This document shows positions 1 through 9,305 of a stretch of DNA of 64,000 nucleotides, piece by piece. Position numbers and translations under genes: made by a program. Under the pieces are notes generated by a model. The model had not been told where the DNA came from. It searched no databases and was given only the letters and a program-made list of their open reading frames with translations. Source of the DNA: Saposhnikovia divaricata. Its lineage: Eukaryota > Streptophyta > Magnoliopsida > Apiales > Apiaceae. Within the stretch, counting starts at the first letter, position 1. Each line of letters starts with the position of its first letter. The stretch lies in assembly GCA_036435485.1 (NCBI GenBank), contig CM071600.1, positions 160,964,546 to 161,028,545 on the forward strand, in the 5' to 3' direction.

Positions 1-756
1 TTACTAAGAATTTAATAACTTTCAGACTGTGAATAAATGGAAAGGGGGAGCGGTTGAGGCCTACTCTTGAACTTTTAGGCAAGCAGTTCTGCGCAGAACA
101 AAAAAAAGTGGCACTGGAAGATAATAAATCTGTAAAAGAAAAGACATAGGATTACATTGTACGAAAATTTGCCTACCATTATTTGTCACGTTACCGACTC
201 TACTAAAACCCTGAGGTTGTTTAACTGAACCATATTTTATCTTTGACAATAATATCAGTAGAAAGTTTCCCCAAAGTAACATAATACTCTGATTTCAGAA
301 ACTCATCAATCACTCTAACCCTTTCTCTCAAATCTAATGCCTTTCTTCATGCTTCCTTCTATTTATAGGAAGAGCTCCCTCTCCCACATGTACATTGTGT
401 GGACTGTGGAGACAACACCATTAAGTTACCTAACAATTGAGGGTGCCATTCCATACTCTGGGTTGGATGACCAAACCCATCGCAACAAAAGCATCTATTT
501 TCCTTACAAGAACTTATGAAGACCCTAAGGTTGACATGTAAAGACGAGCCAATGAACAAAGAAGAATATATCTATATGGACACTATGTATTTCCAAAGAG
601 ATGGAGATATGAAAGCACACTGACACTTGTTCTCCATATAATTTAACGACAATTACAATTTCCTGAAAGACATGTTGTTTCATGTTAGAAAGCGGACTTA
701 AACTCTCTCAATTTATATATTCTGAGAGGGAGTAATTGTAAAAGTGAAGTACATAC
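1..756. other. 3' side of reductase-like gene, no clear exon
   Basis: The remaining C-terminal exons of the minus-strand reductase-like gene should lie here or beyond the left edge. An acceptor-like TTTCAG occurs on the minus strand near 660, but the reading after it meets stops and shows at best a weak trace of the expected Val-His-(Ile/Val)-Asp motif. Either these exons have decayed or they lie outside the window behind a long intron. I see no other gene, RNA or repeat in this stretch. Confidence 0.4.
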
Positions 757-2000
757 CAAAAATAGCCGACATTGAAGAGCGCACTGAGCCAGGACAATGA
801 GGAGTAATGAAAGGACCATGAATAAAAGTAGGAATTACAGTGACAAGCTCCAGATCATGCATTTCTGCAAACTGTAATGCTGCTCTTTCGGTTAATGTCT
901 TGGCAATGTAGTATGGTCCTCCAAATATCTTTAGAGATCTAATAAAGTCTACATCAGTCCATGTTGTCTCATCAAGTACGTCCAGATTTTTTCCACTAAA
1001 CATTATAGCAGCTACGCTTGCAGTGTATACAACTCTTCTCACTGTTTTTGAATCAACGCACGCCTTTAAAATACCTATTGTTGAATTAATCGATCTTTTC
1101 GTGTTTGTTTCTTCATCATCTTTTCCCTCAAAATCTATGTTATGAGCGGTATGAAATACCCCAATGCATCCTAGAATTGATTCGTTAAAACTTTCAGGTC
1201 TGTTAAGATCTGCATTGAATATGCGAAGCCTCTCTGATGCTCCTGGTAGGTTTGTGAGGTAACTGACATCCTTCTTTATGTCTATAGGTTAAAAGTTAAT
1301 ATTAGGTTATGCTTGAAACATGGGATTTGGAAAGACCAGAGAGCGGAAATGACAACAGTAAACGGTTATCAAAGTAAAATTGGGAGCACTAAGAACATAC
1401 CTAAAGAACAAAATTAAAAATCAATTCTCAACAGCTCAATTCAAACACGAAAAGTGGAAGTCAGGGTTCAAATTGGAAGCATACAAAAAAACCGAAACCT
1501 ATTTCTCAACAGAAATCATTGCATCCAGATTCGTCATAACATTAATTTAAAATGCACAAGGTGATTTACAATTTCAAATGATCAACTCTAATGCCTAAAG
1601 GTTTTGAAATGCTTCTAATACAAAGCTATTGGTTAGGCGTTACTCCTAAGTTATTTCAACCAAGAAAAATTCTAGGCATATCAGTCACACTGTAAAAAAT
1701 CATTCATGAAAAAACCAATGACTTCTTGGTCCAGCGTTATCTTCCTCACTCCCTAAAAGGGGATATTGAAGGTTCGAATCTTGTCAAAGGCGGGTGTGTG
1801 TGTTTAATTATAAAAGGAAATCATTTACAAAAAGATTAGTAACTAAACAATTCTACTTGAAGAATAACCAGAGGAATGAACTTACCAGAGTGAGATCTAA
1901 CAGTGGTGTTAACAGCATACCCTTGTTGAAGAAGCCTCATGATCAGCCATGAAGCTACATATCCTGTTCCACCTGTTACACAAACAACACCTTTCTCCAT
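757..2000 (-). CDS. Dihydroflavonol-reductase/vestitone-reductase-like protein, two 5' exons (partial)
   Basis: Exon 1 is 2000-1886 with the start codon at 2000-1998 and a GTAAG donor. Exon 2 is 1281-757 with an AG acceptor and a GTATGT donor. Together they give about 213 codons of an extended short-chain dehydrogenase. Visible marks are the N-terminal dinucleotide-binding motif VTGGTGYVASWL, the catalytic-serine segment VVYTASVAAIM, and the YYIAK form of the YxxxK site followed by TLTE. Family members are cytosolic NADPH reductases of flavonoid or phenylpropanoid substrates (DFR, anthocyanidin reductase, vestitone reductase, cinnamoyl-CoA reductase); the substrate cannot be told from this half. 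Full proteins are about 320-340 residues, so some 110-130 C-terminal residues are missing, and I found no clean exon for them in 1-756. The two exons are free of stops and splice in phase, so the gene may be functional if its 3' exons lie to the left; otherwise it is a recent pseudogene. Confidence 0.8.
1726..1815 (+). repeat. tRNA-derived SINE-like fragment in the intron
   Basis: Inside the 604-bp intron of the reductase-like gene. A box-A-like TGGTCCAGCG lies about 40 bp before a perfect box-B-like GGTTCGAATC, followed by a GT-rich stretch and an A-rich tail. This spacing is that of a degenerate RNA polymerase III promoter of a tRNA-derived SINE. A related tail (GTGTGTTTAA then A-rich) appears on the minus strand near 53340-53440. 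No target-site duplication was established. Confidence 0.4.
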
Positions 2001-2238
2001 TTTATTCAACAACTAAAGAAAAACTCTACTGTATAAAGTATAAGTGTGTTTATTTACACAATAAGCTATCAGTTCTTTATACAAGTGGATGATGACGAGC
2101 TAATTCTCTATTATTTTCGCCATTTTCGCCAAGCAGTGACTACTTATTATTCTAGTTCTATTTATAATTCATTTTACTTTTTGCACGTAATTCAAAATGC
2201 TTCCAAGGTGCAGTTAAAATTAAATGGCTCTACCTGAC

Positions 2239-2248
2239 ATTTATATAA
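2239..2248 (-). promoter_or_regulatory. TATA-like box of reductase-like gene
   Basis: The minus strand reads TTATATAAAT about 240 bp upstream of the start codon at 2000. It is the best TATA match near the gene, but such matches are common in AT-rich DNA. Confidence 0.25.
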
Positions 2249-2711
2249 CATAATATTAGATAGTTTGTCAATTCTTGATATGCCTAACAACAAATACTTT
2301 GGATTCGAATATATTTGAATATATAAAATTCTTGAGGCAATCATGTTAGTTGTTACATTTTGTCTATATGTGTATCAGTGACTAATTCTTGTGAGATAGA
2401 CAGTATTATTATATTTGATACCTTAATTCATAATGTAATAGGAGTACCTTTTGCTATCACAAATATAAGATGTACAATCTTTAGTCTTTTTCTTCTCTTG
2501 ACATATCTGATTAGTAATAACAATTTTAATTAGATAAGATGTCAATATCTGATGGATAAAAACTTTTTTTTTAAACAAGAGGTTTTAGTGTCACCGTTAA
2601 CGAATATTCATTTTTCCCGGGATCCTACTGTAGTATATGTTAATTCTTGTCGAAACAGAAATGCTTAATTTGGCCCACGGAGTTAAAGTCTAGCTTGTGT
2701 ATGAAACATAC
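2249..2711. other. AT-rich intergenic stretch
   Basis: No open reading frame with recognisable content, no repeat and no RNA gene seen. It is the upstream region of the reductase-like gene. Confidence 0.5.
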
Positions 2712-2714
2712 TAA

Positions 2715-3043
2715 GGGTGCGTTCACTTGGAAAGAATGGAATGAGGTAGGAATGGAATGCAAATTGTAAACAAAATTTATGAAAAAAATGGGATGTTGGG
2801 GGAAATAATGAACAAATATGAGGTAGAAGAAGTTTTTTATGATGAAGATTGTAAGGAAAATGATGAAGATTGGGAATGGGGCATTCCTTCCAAAACATGT
2901 GGGTTAGAATTCTAGTTCAAATTATTTGGAGAGGAGTGAAGCAACGAATGAAATTTATAAACACTTTCCCCAATCTCCCCAAATAATAGTATAAATTTCA
3001 TTCCATTCTCCCCTCATTCCATTCAATCCAAGTGAACATAACC
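2715..3043. mobile_element. Tourist-like MITE (PIF/Harbinger type), 329 bp
   Basis: The left end reads GGGTGCGTTCACTTGGA. The right end, read on the other strand, is GGTTATGTTCACTTGGA and continues into a shared GAATGGAATGAGG. The element is flanked on both sides by TAA (2712-2714 and 3044-3046), the 3-bp TSD of PIF/Harbinger elements. The inside is AT-rich, with no transposase reading frame, so it is non-autonomous. Confidence 0.85.
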
Positions 3044-3123
3044 TAATAGTCTCCGGCCGATCCTGATGTTCAAATGATAAATGTGGACTCATACCGAAAA
3101 TTTTCCAAAGAAATTATTGCACC

Positions 3124-3381
3124 TTGATTGTCAAATATGTACTGTGCAAATAGTAGTTACTGTGCAAATGACGGCTACTATTCAAATAGTGGCTGGTGGG
3201 GCCCACGGGGGTTGTTGGACAACATATTGACTTTCTAAAATCTGTAAATAGGCTTGTTGTATTTCATTTCAAAATACACCAACAACAAGTAATAGATTTA
3301 CTTTCTCTCTTTCTAGCCATGCGGTTTAGTTGGATTCATTTTGCTATCTTTCAATATTATTATTATCTTTAGTTTATAACA
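3124..3381 (+). repeat. 5' LTR of copia element
   Basis: 258 bp, beginning TTGATTGTCAAATATG and ending AGTTTATAACA. It matches 7984-8264 except for a short tandem block of TGTGCAAATGGCGGTTAC type that has one copy fewer here. Downstream, CGTTATCAGCACGAG starts the internal region and is where a primer-binding site belongs; I could not assign a tRNA. Confidence 0.88.
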
Positions 3382-3401
3382 CGTTATCAGCACGAGTCTC
3401 T

Positions 3402-3500
3402 GTCCGAGTAAGTTTTGTTGAAGTAAGGAGGTACTGCCCGAGTAAAGTTTATTAAGGAAGAAGGTACTGCCCAAATAAGTTTTATTAACGAAGGAGGTAC
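3402..3500 (+). repeat. Tandem repeat in copia leader, three units
   Basis: About three imperfect copies of a 33-37-bp unit built from CCGAGTAAG, a TTTATTAA core and GGAGGTAC. It lies between the primer-binding region and gag. Confidence 0.7.
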
Positions 3501-3597
3501 GCTCTATTTTTACTTATAAATATTGTTATGATTTCTTGTTTATATTACTCTTTAATATATTAAAATTGTTGCACTATAAATATTATTATAAAGTTTC

Positions 3598-3724
3598 TGG
3601 CTGGCTACGCCGTCGTAACTTTTAAATAAACTGGTTGGCTATGCCATCGTAATTTTTGAATAAACTGGCTGGCTATGCCGTCGTAACTTTTAACTGGCTG
3701 GCTATGTCGTCGTAACTTTTAAAT
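3598..3724 (+). repeat. Tandem repeat in copia leader, four units
   Basis: Four imperfect copies of a unit of about 30-37 bp with the core GGCTGGCTATGCCGTCGTAA. C/T differences at the CG positions separate the copies (for example TACGCCGTCG against TATGTCGTCG), as expected after cytosine methylation. Confidence 0.75.
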
Positions 3725-3826
3725 AAATTATATGTCATAATTATAATTGTATGTATGTGTTTAATTGTTTATGTTTAACATGCCATATTGTTATACCATG
3801 TTTTAAATATTTATTTTGCATTCAGA

Positions 3827-4741
3827 ATGGCAAATCTTGCAAAATTAGATTTTGTTGCTTTGGATGTGTCTGGGGATAACTATCTGTCTTGGGTACTCGA
3901 TGCGGAATTACATCTTAGTGCTAACGGGTTAAAAGAAACCATAGTAACAGGAAAAACCCCAACTGTTGAACAAAATGCCAAAGCAATTATTTTTCTTAGG
4001 CACCACATTCATGAAAACTTAAAATCTGAATACCGCACAGTCAAAAATCTACTCACTCTTTGGACCAATCTCAAAGATAGGTTTGACCACCAAAAACTTG
4101 TCCATCTGCCACATGCCCATTATGACTGGATCAATTTAAGGTTACAAGATTTTAAATCTGATGCTGAATATAATTCTGCCTTGTTCAAAATAAGCTCAAA
4201 GCTAATCCTGTGTGGTGAGAAAGTTACTGATGTTGAAATGATTGAAAAGACCCTTTCGACCTTTCATCCTAACAATATGATTTTGGCACAACAATACAGG
4301 GAACGCAATTTCCAGAAATATAGTGAGCTGATATCTCTCCTTCTTGTAGCTGAAAAAAATAATGAGTTGTTGCTGAAAAATCATCAGATATGTCCCACAG
4401 GCTCTGCCCAGTTACCTGAAGTACATAACACGTCATTCCGGAAGAATGAGCGTGGGAAAGGGCATAGAGGAGGACGAGGTTATGGACGAAATCGTGGACG
4501 TGGAAATTTTCGAGGTCGATTTTGAAATCAGTATAACTCTGGCCACCTGAAGTGGCAGCGTGATGGCTACAACAACTCTAGTCACCAGAAGTGGCAAAAT
4601 GAGGTGTCAAATAAAAGGAAGGCACCACAAGAAGGAGATACTAGAGATATATGTTTTAGATGTGGGGCTCATGGGCATTGGACTAGTACTTGTCACACAC
4701 CTAGACGTCTTGTAGATCTTTACGAGTCATCTAAGAACTAG
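3827..4741 (+). pseudogene. gag: copia gag with CCHC knuckle, interrupted
   Basis: The reading opens at 3827 (MANLAKLDF) in a gag of the UBN2/DUF4219 type typical of copia. It has an Arg/Gly-rich stretch near its end, then meets TGA at 4523-4525. The same frame continues and contains the CCHC zinc knuckle CFRCGAHGHWTSTC before TAG at 4739-4741. The capsid-like part is about 230 residues, so the gene is nearly full length but split before its nucleic-acid-binding knuckle. The upstream in-frame ATG at 3788 only adds leader. The protein would form the virus-like particle and bind genomic RNA; this copy cannot make a complete one. Confidence 0.85.
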
Positions 4742-5012
4742 AATGGAGAAAGGGTTGAAACAAATTTGGCTAGCTTTACTGATGAACCAATCAACAAGAC
4801 TCCAACTGAATTTAATGACTAGTTCTTACTTAGATAACTAGTTCTTATATGTATCGCTTTAAATGCCTGGTCCTTATGTATTTGTTTTGATTTCCTGTTT
4901 TAATGTACTTGTTTTATATTCTTGCTTTATGTACTTAGGTTTGCTTTAATAAAATTGTTGTTTACTTATATATGTGCACAATATTAAATATGCGAGATAT
5001 ATGCGTTAATGA

Positions 5013-5640
5013 TTGTGCCACCACTCACACAATTCTACAAAATCAGAAATATTTTCACAGTTGACTAAAACCAACTCACATGTCTGGACCATTTCGGGCA
5101 CATCAAATATAATAGAAGGTTTTGGGAAAGCCAGTTTTATCCTACCAAACGAGACACAAATTCACGTTCATAATGCTTTATATTCTAGTAAATCCACTAG
5201 AAATCTTTTGAGTTTTAAAAACATCCGTCTTAATGGTTTTCACGTAGAAACTACTAGTGAGAATGAAAAAGAATGTCTCCTTATCACTTCAACGTTAATT
5301 TTATATTAGTTCGTATAATAAAAAAATTCTATAGGACATCCTCTTAAGAATCAAAAGATCATACCTCAAAATGAACTTCTCTGCTCAGCATGTTCATTAG
5401 GAAAACTAAATTGTCCGACCATCTCCAGTTAAACTTCAAATCGAGTCTCCACGTTTCTTAGAAAGAATTCAAGGTGACATTTGTGGTCCTATTCTTGAAC
5501 CATTAACTGGTGATGTGTTTACTGCTCATTTTGCTGATTGTCATTTTGAGGAATATGTGTTCCCTCCATTAGGGGGAGATAATGTTTTGCATAAATTTAA
5601 TTTGAACTATCATGGAATGCACCAGGATTAAATGCTATTG
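5013..5640 (+). pseudogene. copia protease/integrase remnant with core deletion
   Basis: The 5013-5309 reading contains a segment typical of the protease-to-integrase junction of this copia group (LYSSKSTRNLLSFKNIRLNG). From about 5430 another frame reads the start of the integrase core (FLERIQGDICGPI). It then jumps directly to a segment normally found at the C-terminal side (FTAHFADCHFEEYVFPPLGG), so the catalytic Asp-Asp-Glu core is deleted. No active-site aspartate of the protease was found in the decayed stretch 4742-5012. Confidence 0.75.
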
Positions 5641-5687
5641 ATCCACGTACTAAACAATGTGAATCTGAGGTTTTAAGGATCATTCAT

Positions 5688-7832
5688 ATGCAAAATATTG
5701 CTAATCAAACGCTAGATGCTTTTAATGATTCTAGACTTATTATAAAACCACATATACCCGCTGTTAATGCTCCGGGCAGGGTTGAAATCCCTGTTCATAA
5801 ATCAATTCCTGAAGAATTGATTGGTGATTCAAAACCACGCAAGAAGCGTACTAGACCTATTGGTGCGAAAGATATTGTACCACGAAAACGAAAATTGAAT
5901 GATCCTTCCCCTGAAGTGGCAAATGTTCCTGAAGTAACTACATCAAAAACCCAAGAAGTGGTATCACCTCCTGAAGAGGTTTAAGCCCCTGAAGTGGCTG
6001 TGATAAAACCACCCGAAGTGGTATTACCTCCAGAAGAGGATATTGCCCCTGAAGTGGCACATGCTTCCATAGAAGCAAAGGTAGATGAAAATTATGAGAT
6101 CTCAATGAGTTATGTACATAACGAGAAATTACTGGATCGTGGAAGTATTGAGGTTGATGATGTATATGCTTTTTCCGTGGCATGTGATATTATTATGAAC
6201 ACCGATCCTGAACCACAAAGTGTGGAAGAATGTCGACAAAGAGATTGTTGGTCAAAATGGAAAATTGAAATTCAGGAAGAATTGCAATCCTTGCACAAGA
6301 GAAATGTATTTGGGCCTGCAGTCTGAACACCGGCTGGTGTGGTTCCCATAGGGAATAGATGGGTGTTTGTACGAAAACGAAATGAGAGAAATGAAATTGT
6401 GAGATATAAGTCCCGGCTGGTAGCCCAGGGATTCTCTCAAAGGCCTGGATATGATTACTAGGAGACTTATTCTCCTGTAATGAATGGAGTTACTTTTTGT
6501 TTTCTAATAGGTATGGCTTGTTTGGAAGGATTGGAAACACATCTTATGGACGTTGTGACAGCCTGCCTTTATGGATCACTTGATAGTGATATTTATATGA
6601 AAATCCCTGAAGGATTAAAGTTAGAGGAAACTAAGCCTCGACATTTATACTCAGTTAAACTACAACGATCATTATATGGTTTAAAACAATCTGGTCGTAT
6701 GTGGTACAACAGGCTTAGTGAATATTTATTGAATGATGGGTATATAAATAATCAAGTGTGTCCATATGTGTTTATTAAAAGGTCACAAACTGGTTTTGTT
6801 ATTATTGCTGTATATGTCGATGATTTGAATATTGTAGGTACTTCTGAAAATATTACTAATGATGCTAACTATTTTAAAAATGAGTTTGAAATGAAAGATC
6901 TTGGAAAGACAAGATTTTTTTTAGGTATACAGGTGGAGCACTTATCTTCAGGCATATTTATTCATCAGTCAACCTACACAGAAAAGGTTCTTGATCGATT
7001 CCACATGGATAAAGCTCATCCACTAACTACACCGATGATTGTTCGATCATTAGAAGTTGAGAAAGATCCATTCCGTCCTAGAAAAGAAGAAGAAGATGCA
7101 CTTGGGCCTGAAGTTCAATATCTTAGTGCAATTGGAGCTCTTATGTATCTTGCAAATAACACACGGCCTGATATTGCATTTTCTGTGAACCTGTTAGCGA
7201 GATTCAGTTCTGATCCAACTAAAACGCAATGGGATGGGATCAAACATATATTCAGATATCTTCGAGGAACAATTGATCTTGGGCTATTCTTCCCAAACAG
7301 TTCAAAATCGCAACTGATTGGATATGCGGATGCGGGGTACATGTCAGACCCTCATTTTGGACGATCTCAAACAGGTTATTTATTCACATATTGTGGCACC
7401 ACTATTACTTGGAAGTTTACAAAACAGACTATGGCGGTAACTTCATCTAATCACGCAGAGTTACTTGCAATCCATGAAGCAAGCAGAGAATGTATTTGGT
7501 TATGATCTGTCATTCAACATATTCGAGAAGTATGTGGTTTATCAAGTATCTCAGACAGTCCTACAGTTATGTTTGAAGATAACTCAGCTTGTATTAAACA
7601 ACTCAAGGAAGGCTACATCAAAGGGGATCGAACAAAACATATCTTACCAAAATTCTTTTACAATCATGAACTACAAGAGAAGGGTGACATTGATGTACAA
7701 CAAGTTCGCTCATGTGATAATCTGGCAGATTTACTCACAAAGTCTCTTCCTACTTCAACATTTGAAAAGCTGCGAAATAATATTAGTATGCGAAGATTTA
7801 GGAACTTGATACATCAAGATGTCAAATTGTGA
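5688..7832 (+). pseudogene. pol: copia reverse transcriptase/RNase H, four in-frame stops
   Basis: One frame runs from 5688 to 7832 and is broken only by stops at 5982-5984 (TAA), 6324-6326 (TGA), 6459-6461 (TAG) and 7503-7505 (TGA). It starts with a Pro/Glu/Val-rich spacer of repeated PEV units. The reverse transcriptase follows, with the LVAQGFSQRPGYDY region, ASP-type catalytic block YVDD (AVYVDDLNIVGT), MKDLGKTRFFLGIQ and YLRGTIDLGLFF. RNase H shows the GYADAG aspartate, the SSNHAELLAIHEA glutamate and the HILPKFF region, ending with KSLPTSTFEKL. Several stops look like C-to-T changes of Gln or Arg codons. The catalytic residues themselves are intact, so decay is through nonsense changes. 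Confidence 0.9.
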
Positions 7833-7955
7833 GACGTTTTATTCAGGGGGAGACTGTACTCTTTTTCCTTCGTCAAGGTTTTTATCCCACTGGATTTTTC
7901 CTTGCAAGGTTTTAATGAGGCAGTCAATCTTTGTAATAACTCACATTTGACAATC

Positions 7956-7963
7956 AGGGGGAG
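7956..7963 (+). other. Polypurine tract of copia element
   Basis: AGGGGGAG precedes the 3' LTR, the usual plus-strand primer position. It is about 20 bp ahead of the boundary inferred from the TSD, slightly further than is usual. Confidence 0.6.
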
Positions 7964-7983
7964 TATTATAATATGAACAAGAA

Positions 7984-8264
7984 TTGATTGTCAAATATGT
8001 ACTATGCAAATGGCGGTTACTGTGCAAGTGGCGGTTACTGTGCAAATGACGGCTACTATTGAAATAGTGGCTGGTGAGGCCCACGGGGGTTGTTGGAATA
8101 GTACAACATAATGACTTTCTAAAATCTATAAATAGGCCTGTTGTATTTCATTTCAAAATACACCAACAACAAGTAATAGATTTACTTTCTCTCTTTCTAG
8201 CCATACGGTTTAGTTGGATTCATTTTGCTATCTTTAATATTATTATTATCTTAAGTTTATAACA
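7984..8264 (+). repeat. 3' LTR of copia element
   Basis: 281 bp, matching 3124-3381 from TTGATTGTC to TTTATAACA, followed at once by the TSD copy GCACC. A TATA-like CTATAAATAGG lies near 8126-8136, the likely LTR promoter. Confidence 0.88.
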
Positions 8265-8386
8265 GCACCATCATATTTCCATAAATAGAACTTGAATTTT
8301 TCATAACCAGGAGTATTTATATATTTTAGTTATTAAAGAAGAGAAAAAAGGGTTTCTTCCTCAGATATCTTGGAAGGTCGTACTAC

Positions 8387-8458
8387 TGAATTTGGAGTTT
8401 TCATTCTTCTAAATTAATATGATGAATTTGGAGTTTTCATTCTTCTAAATTAATTTGA
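8387..8458 (+). repeat. 36-bp tandem duplication
   Basis: Two adjacent copies (8387-8422 and 8423-8458) of a unit beginning TGAATTTGGAGTTTTCATTC. The rest of 8270-8572 is AT-rich with nothing recognisable. Confidence 0.8.
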
Positions 8459-8572
8459 TTATAATACTACCAACCCGTCTTTTAAAAATGGCTAGCATGA
8501 AAACATAATCATGTTTACTACAAATAACACCACTAAATTGAAAATCATACAAGATATTAACTCCAAGAAAAA

Positions 8573-8728
8573 TTAGAAGGCTGCTTTCAAATCATGACGT
8601 AAACTATATATCCTCATCCCAGAATGAGCTAATGCAGCATAGCTATTACAAGACAAAGCCACCTTCTTCTTTTTAGGTTGCTGAGATTGCCGAGTAGGGA
8701 CATGGATCAGATAGGCTTCAGGTACCTC
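8573..8728 (-). CDS. Possible terminal exon of an unrecognised gene
   Basis: A clean reading of 51 codons plus TAA (8575-8573) follows an acceptor-like TTAG at 8732-8729. It reads VPEAYLIHVPTRQ, a Lys-rich KKKK patch, then SCNSYAALAHSGMRIYSLRH. The composition is protein-like and the 3' side looks like an untranslated region. I do not recognise the family. It sits just left of the breakpoint where the Athila-like sequence begins (8871), so upstream exons may have been lost or displaced. A chance reading in AT-rich DNA is possible but less likely given its composition. Confidence 0.35.
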   Translation of the reverse strand, partial: EVPEAYLIHVPTRQSQQPKKKKVALSCNSYAALAHSGMRIYSLRHDLKAAF

Positions 8729-8870
8729 CTAACTTCAACCTTACCTCCCACTCTTATAAAAGAGGAGGGCTCAACCATTGTCGCGCATGCCTCTTGACTT
8801 TTAAATCTCTGTAGACATGGATTCTCTAGGTTGTACAAGAGAAACGAATGCTTATGTATTGCATTTTATC

Positions 8871-9305
8871 CATATTGGTTGAAAAAGAGAAAATGTTCGT
8901 ATGCATTTTATCCATCAAGGGCCTTAAATTCACTACACACCTTAGGATTTTTTGTAAACTTTTTGAGTCGACTCATGTGGATTGTGGGAACCTATAACTT
9001 GGCTATTATTAGAATAATCTTTAAGGCATGTATTTTTCTACAAAATGTTTTGTTGATACCAATGAAAGCTAGATTGAAAAAAGAAAGTTGGATTCTTGCT
9101 GATTTATCTAAAAGATTTTATGGGTATATCTTCTGTAAACCCTTAGGAGATAACACTCCTCTTGTAGAGATCGTCTATAAGTTTAACGGGTTGGTAAACC
9201 TAAAATTACCCGTGACGCCTACGAAAAGGAGCATAGGACTTCTCTTAGATATCTTTTTGTTTTTGTTTTACTCGAGGACGATCAAAAGATAGGTATGGGG
9301 GCATT
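8871..9305 (+). mobile_element. Truncated 3' internal tail of an Athila-like element
   Basis: Nearly the same as 46257-46688, the stretch just upstream of the right-hand LTR, including the purine-rich AGGTATGGGGGCATT before the LTR. It lies upstream of the left LTR, where host DNA would be expected for a simple insertion. The left LTR is therefore also the 3' LTR of a second, truncated copy, a tandem LTR-internal-LTR arrangement. A reading frame of about 140 codons is open in both copies, but I judge it not to be coding (see rejected items). Confidence 0.85.

Larger units (their letters stand above)
3124..8264 (+). mobile_element. Ty1/copia LTR retrotransposon, complete ends, dead
   Basis: Two LTRs bound the element and GCACC flanks it on both sides (3119-3123 and 8265-8269), a 5-bp TSD. 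The order is gag, protease, integrase remnant, reverse transcriptase and RNase H, the copia order. All reading frames carry stops and most of the integrase core is missing. The gag type and the proline/glutamate-rich spacer before the reverse transcriptase resemble the Retrofit-like group of copia elements; that placement is by memory of family style. Confidence 0.92.

Noticed and set aside
1771..1780. tRNA gene at the GGTTCGAATC box
   Set aside because: No acceptor or anticodon stems can be built around it; a SINE remnant fits better.
8831..9292. 153-codon open frame, with a counterpart of 138 codons at 46260-46676
   Set aside because: Both lie in the noncoding tail just before the LTR. Most differences between the copies change the amino acid, and the reading has no recognisable domain. 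It looks like a chance open frame shared by homology.
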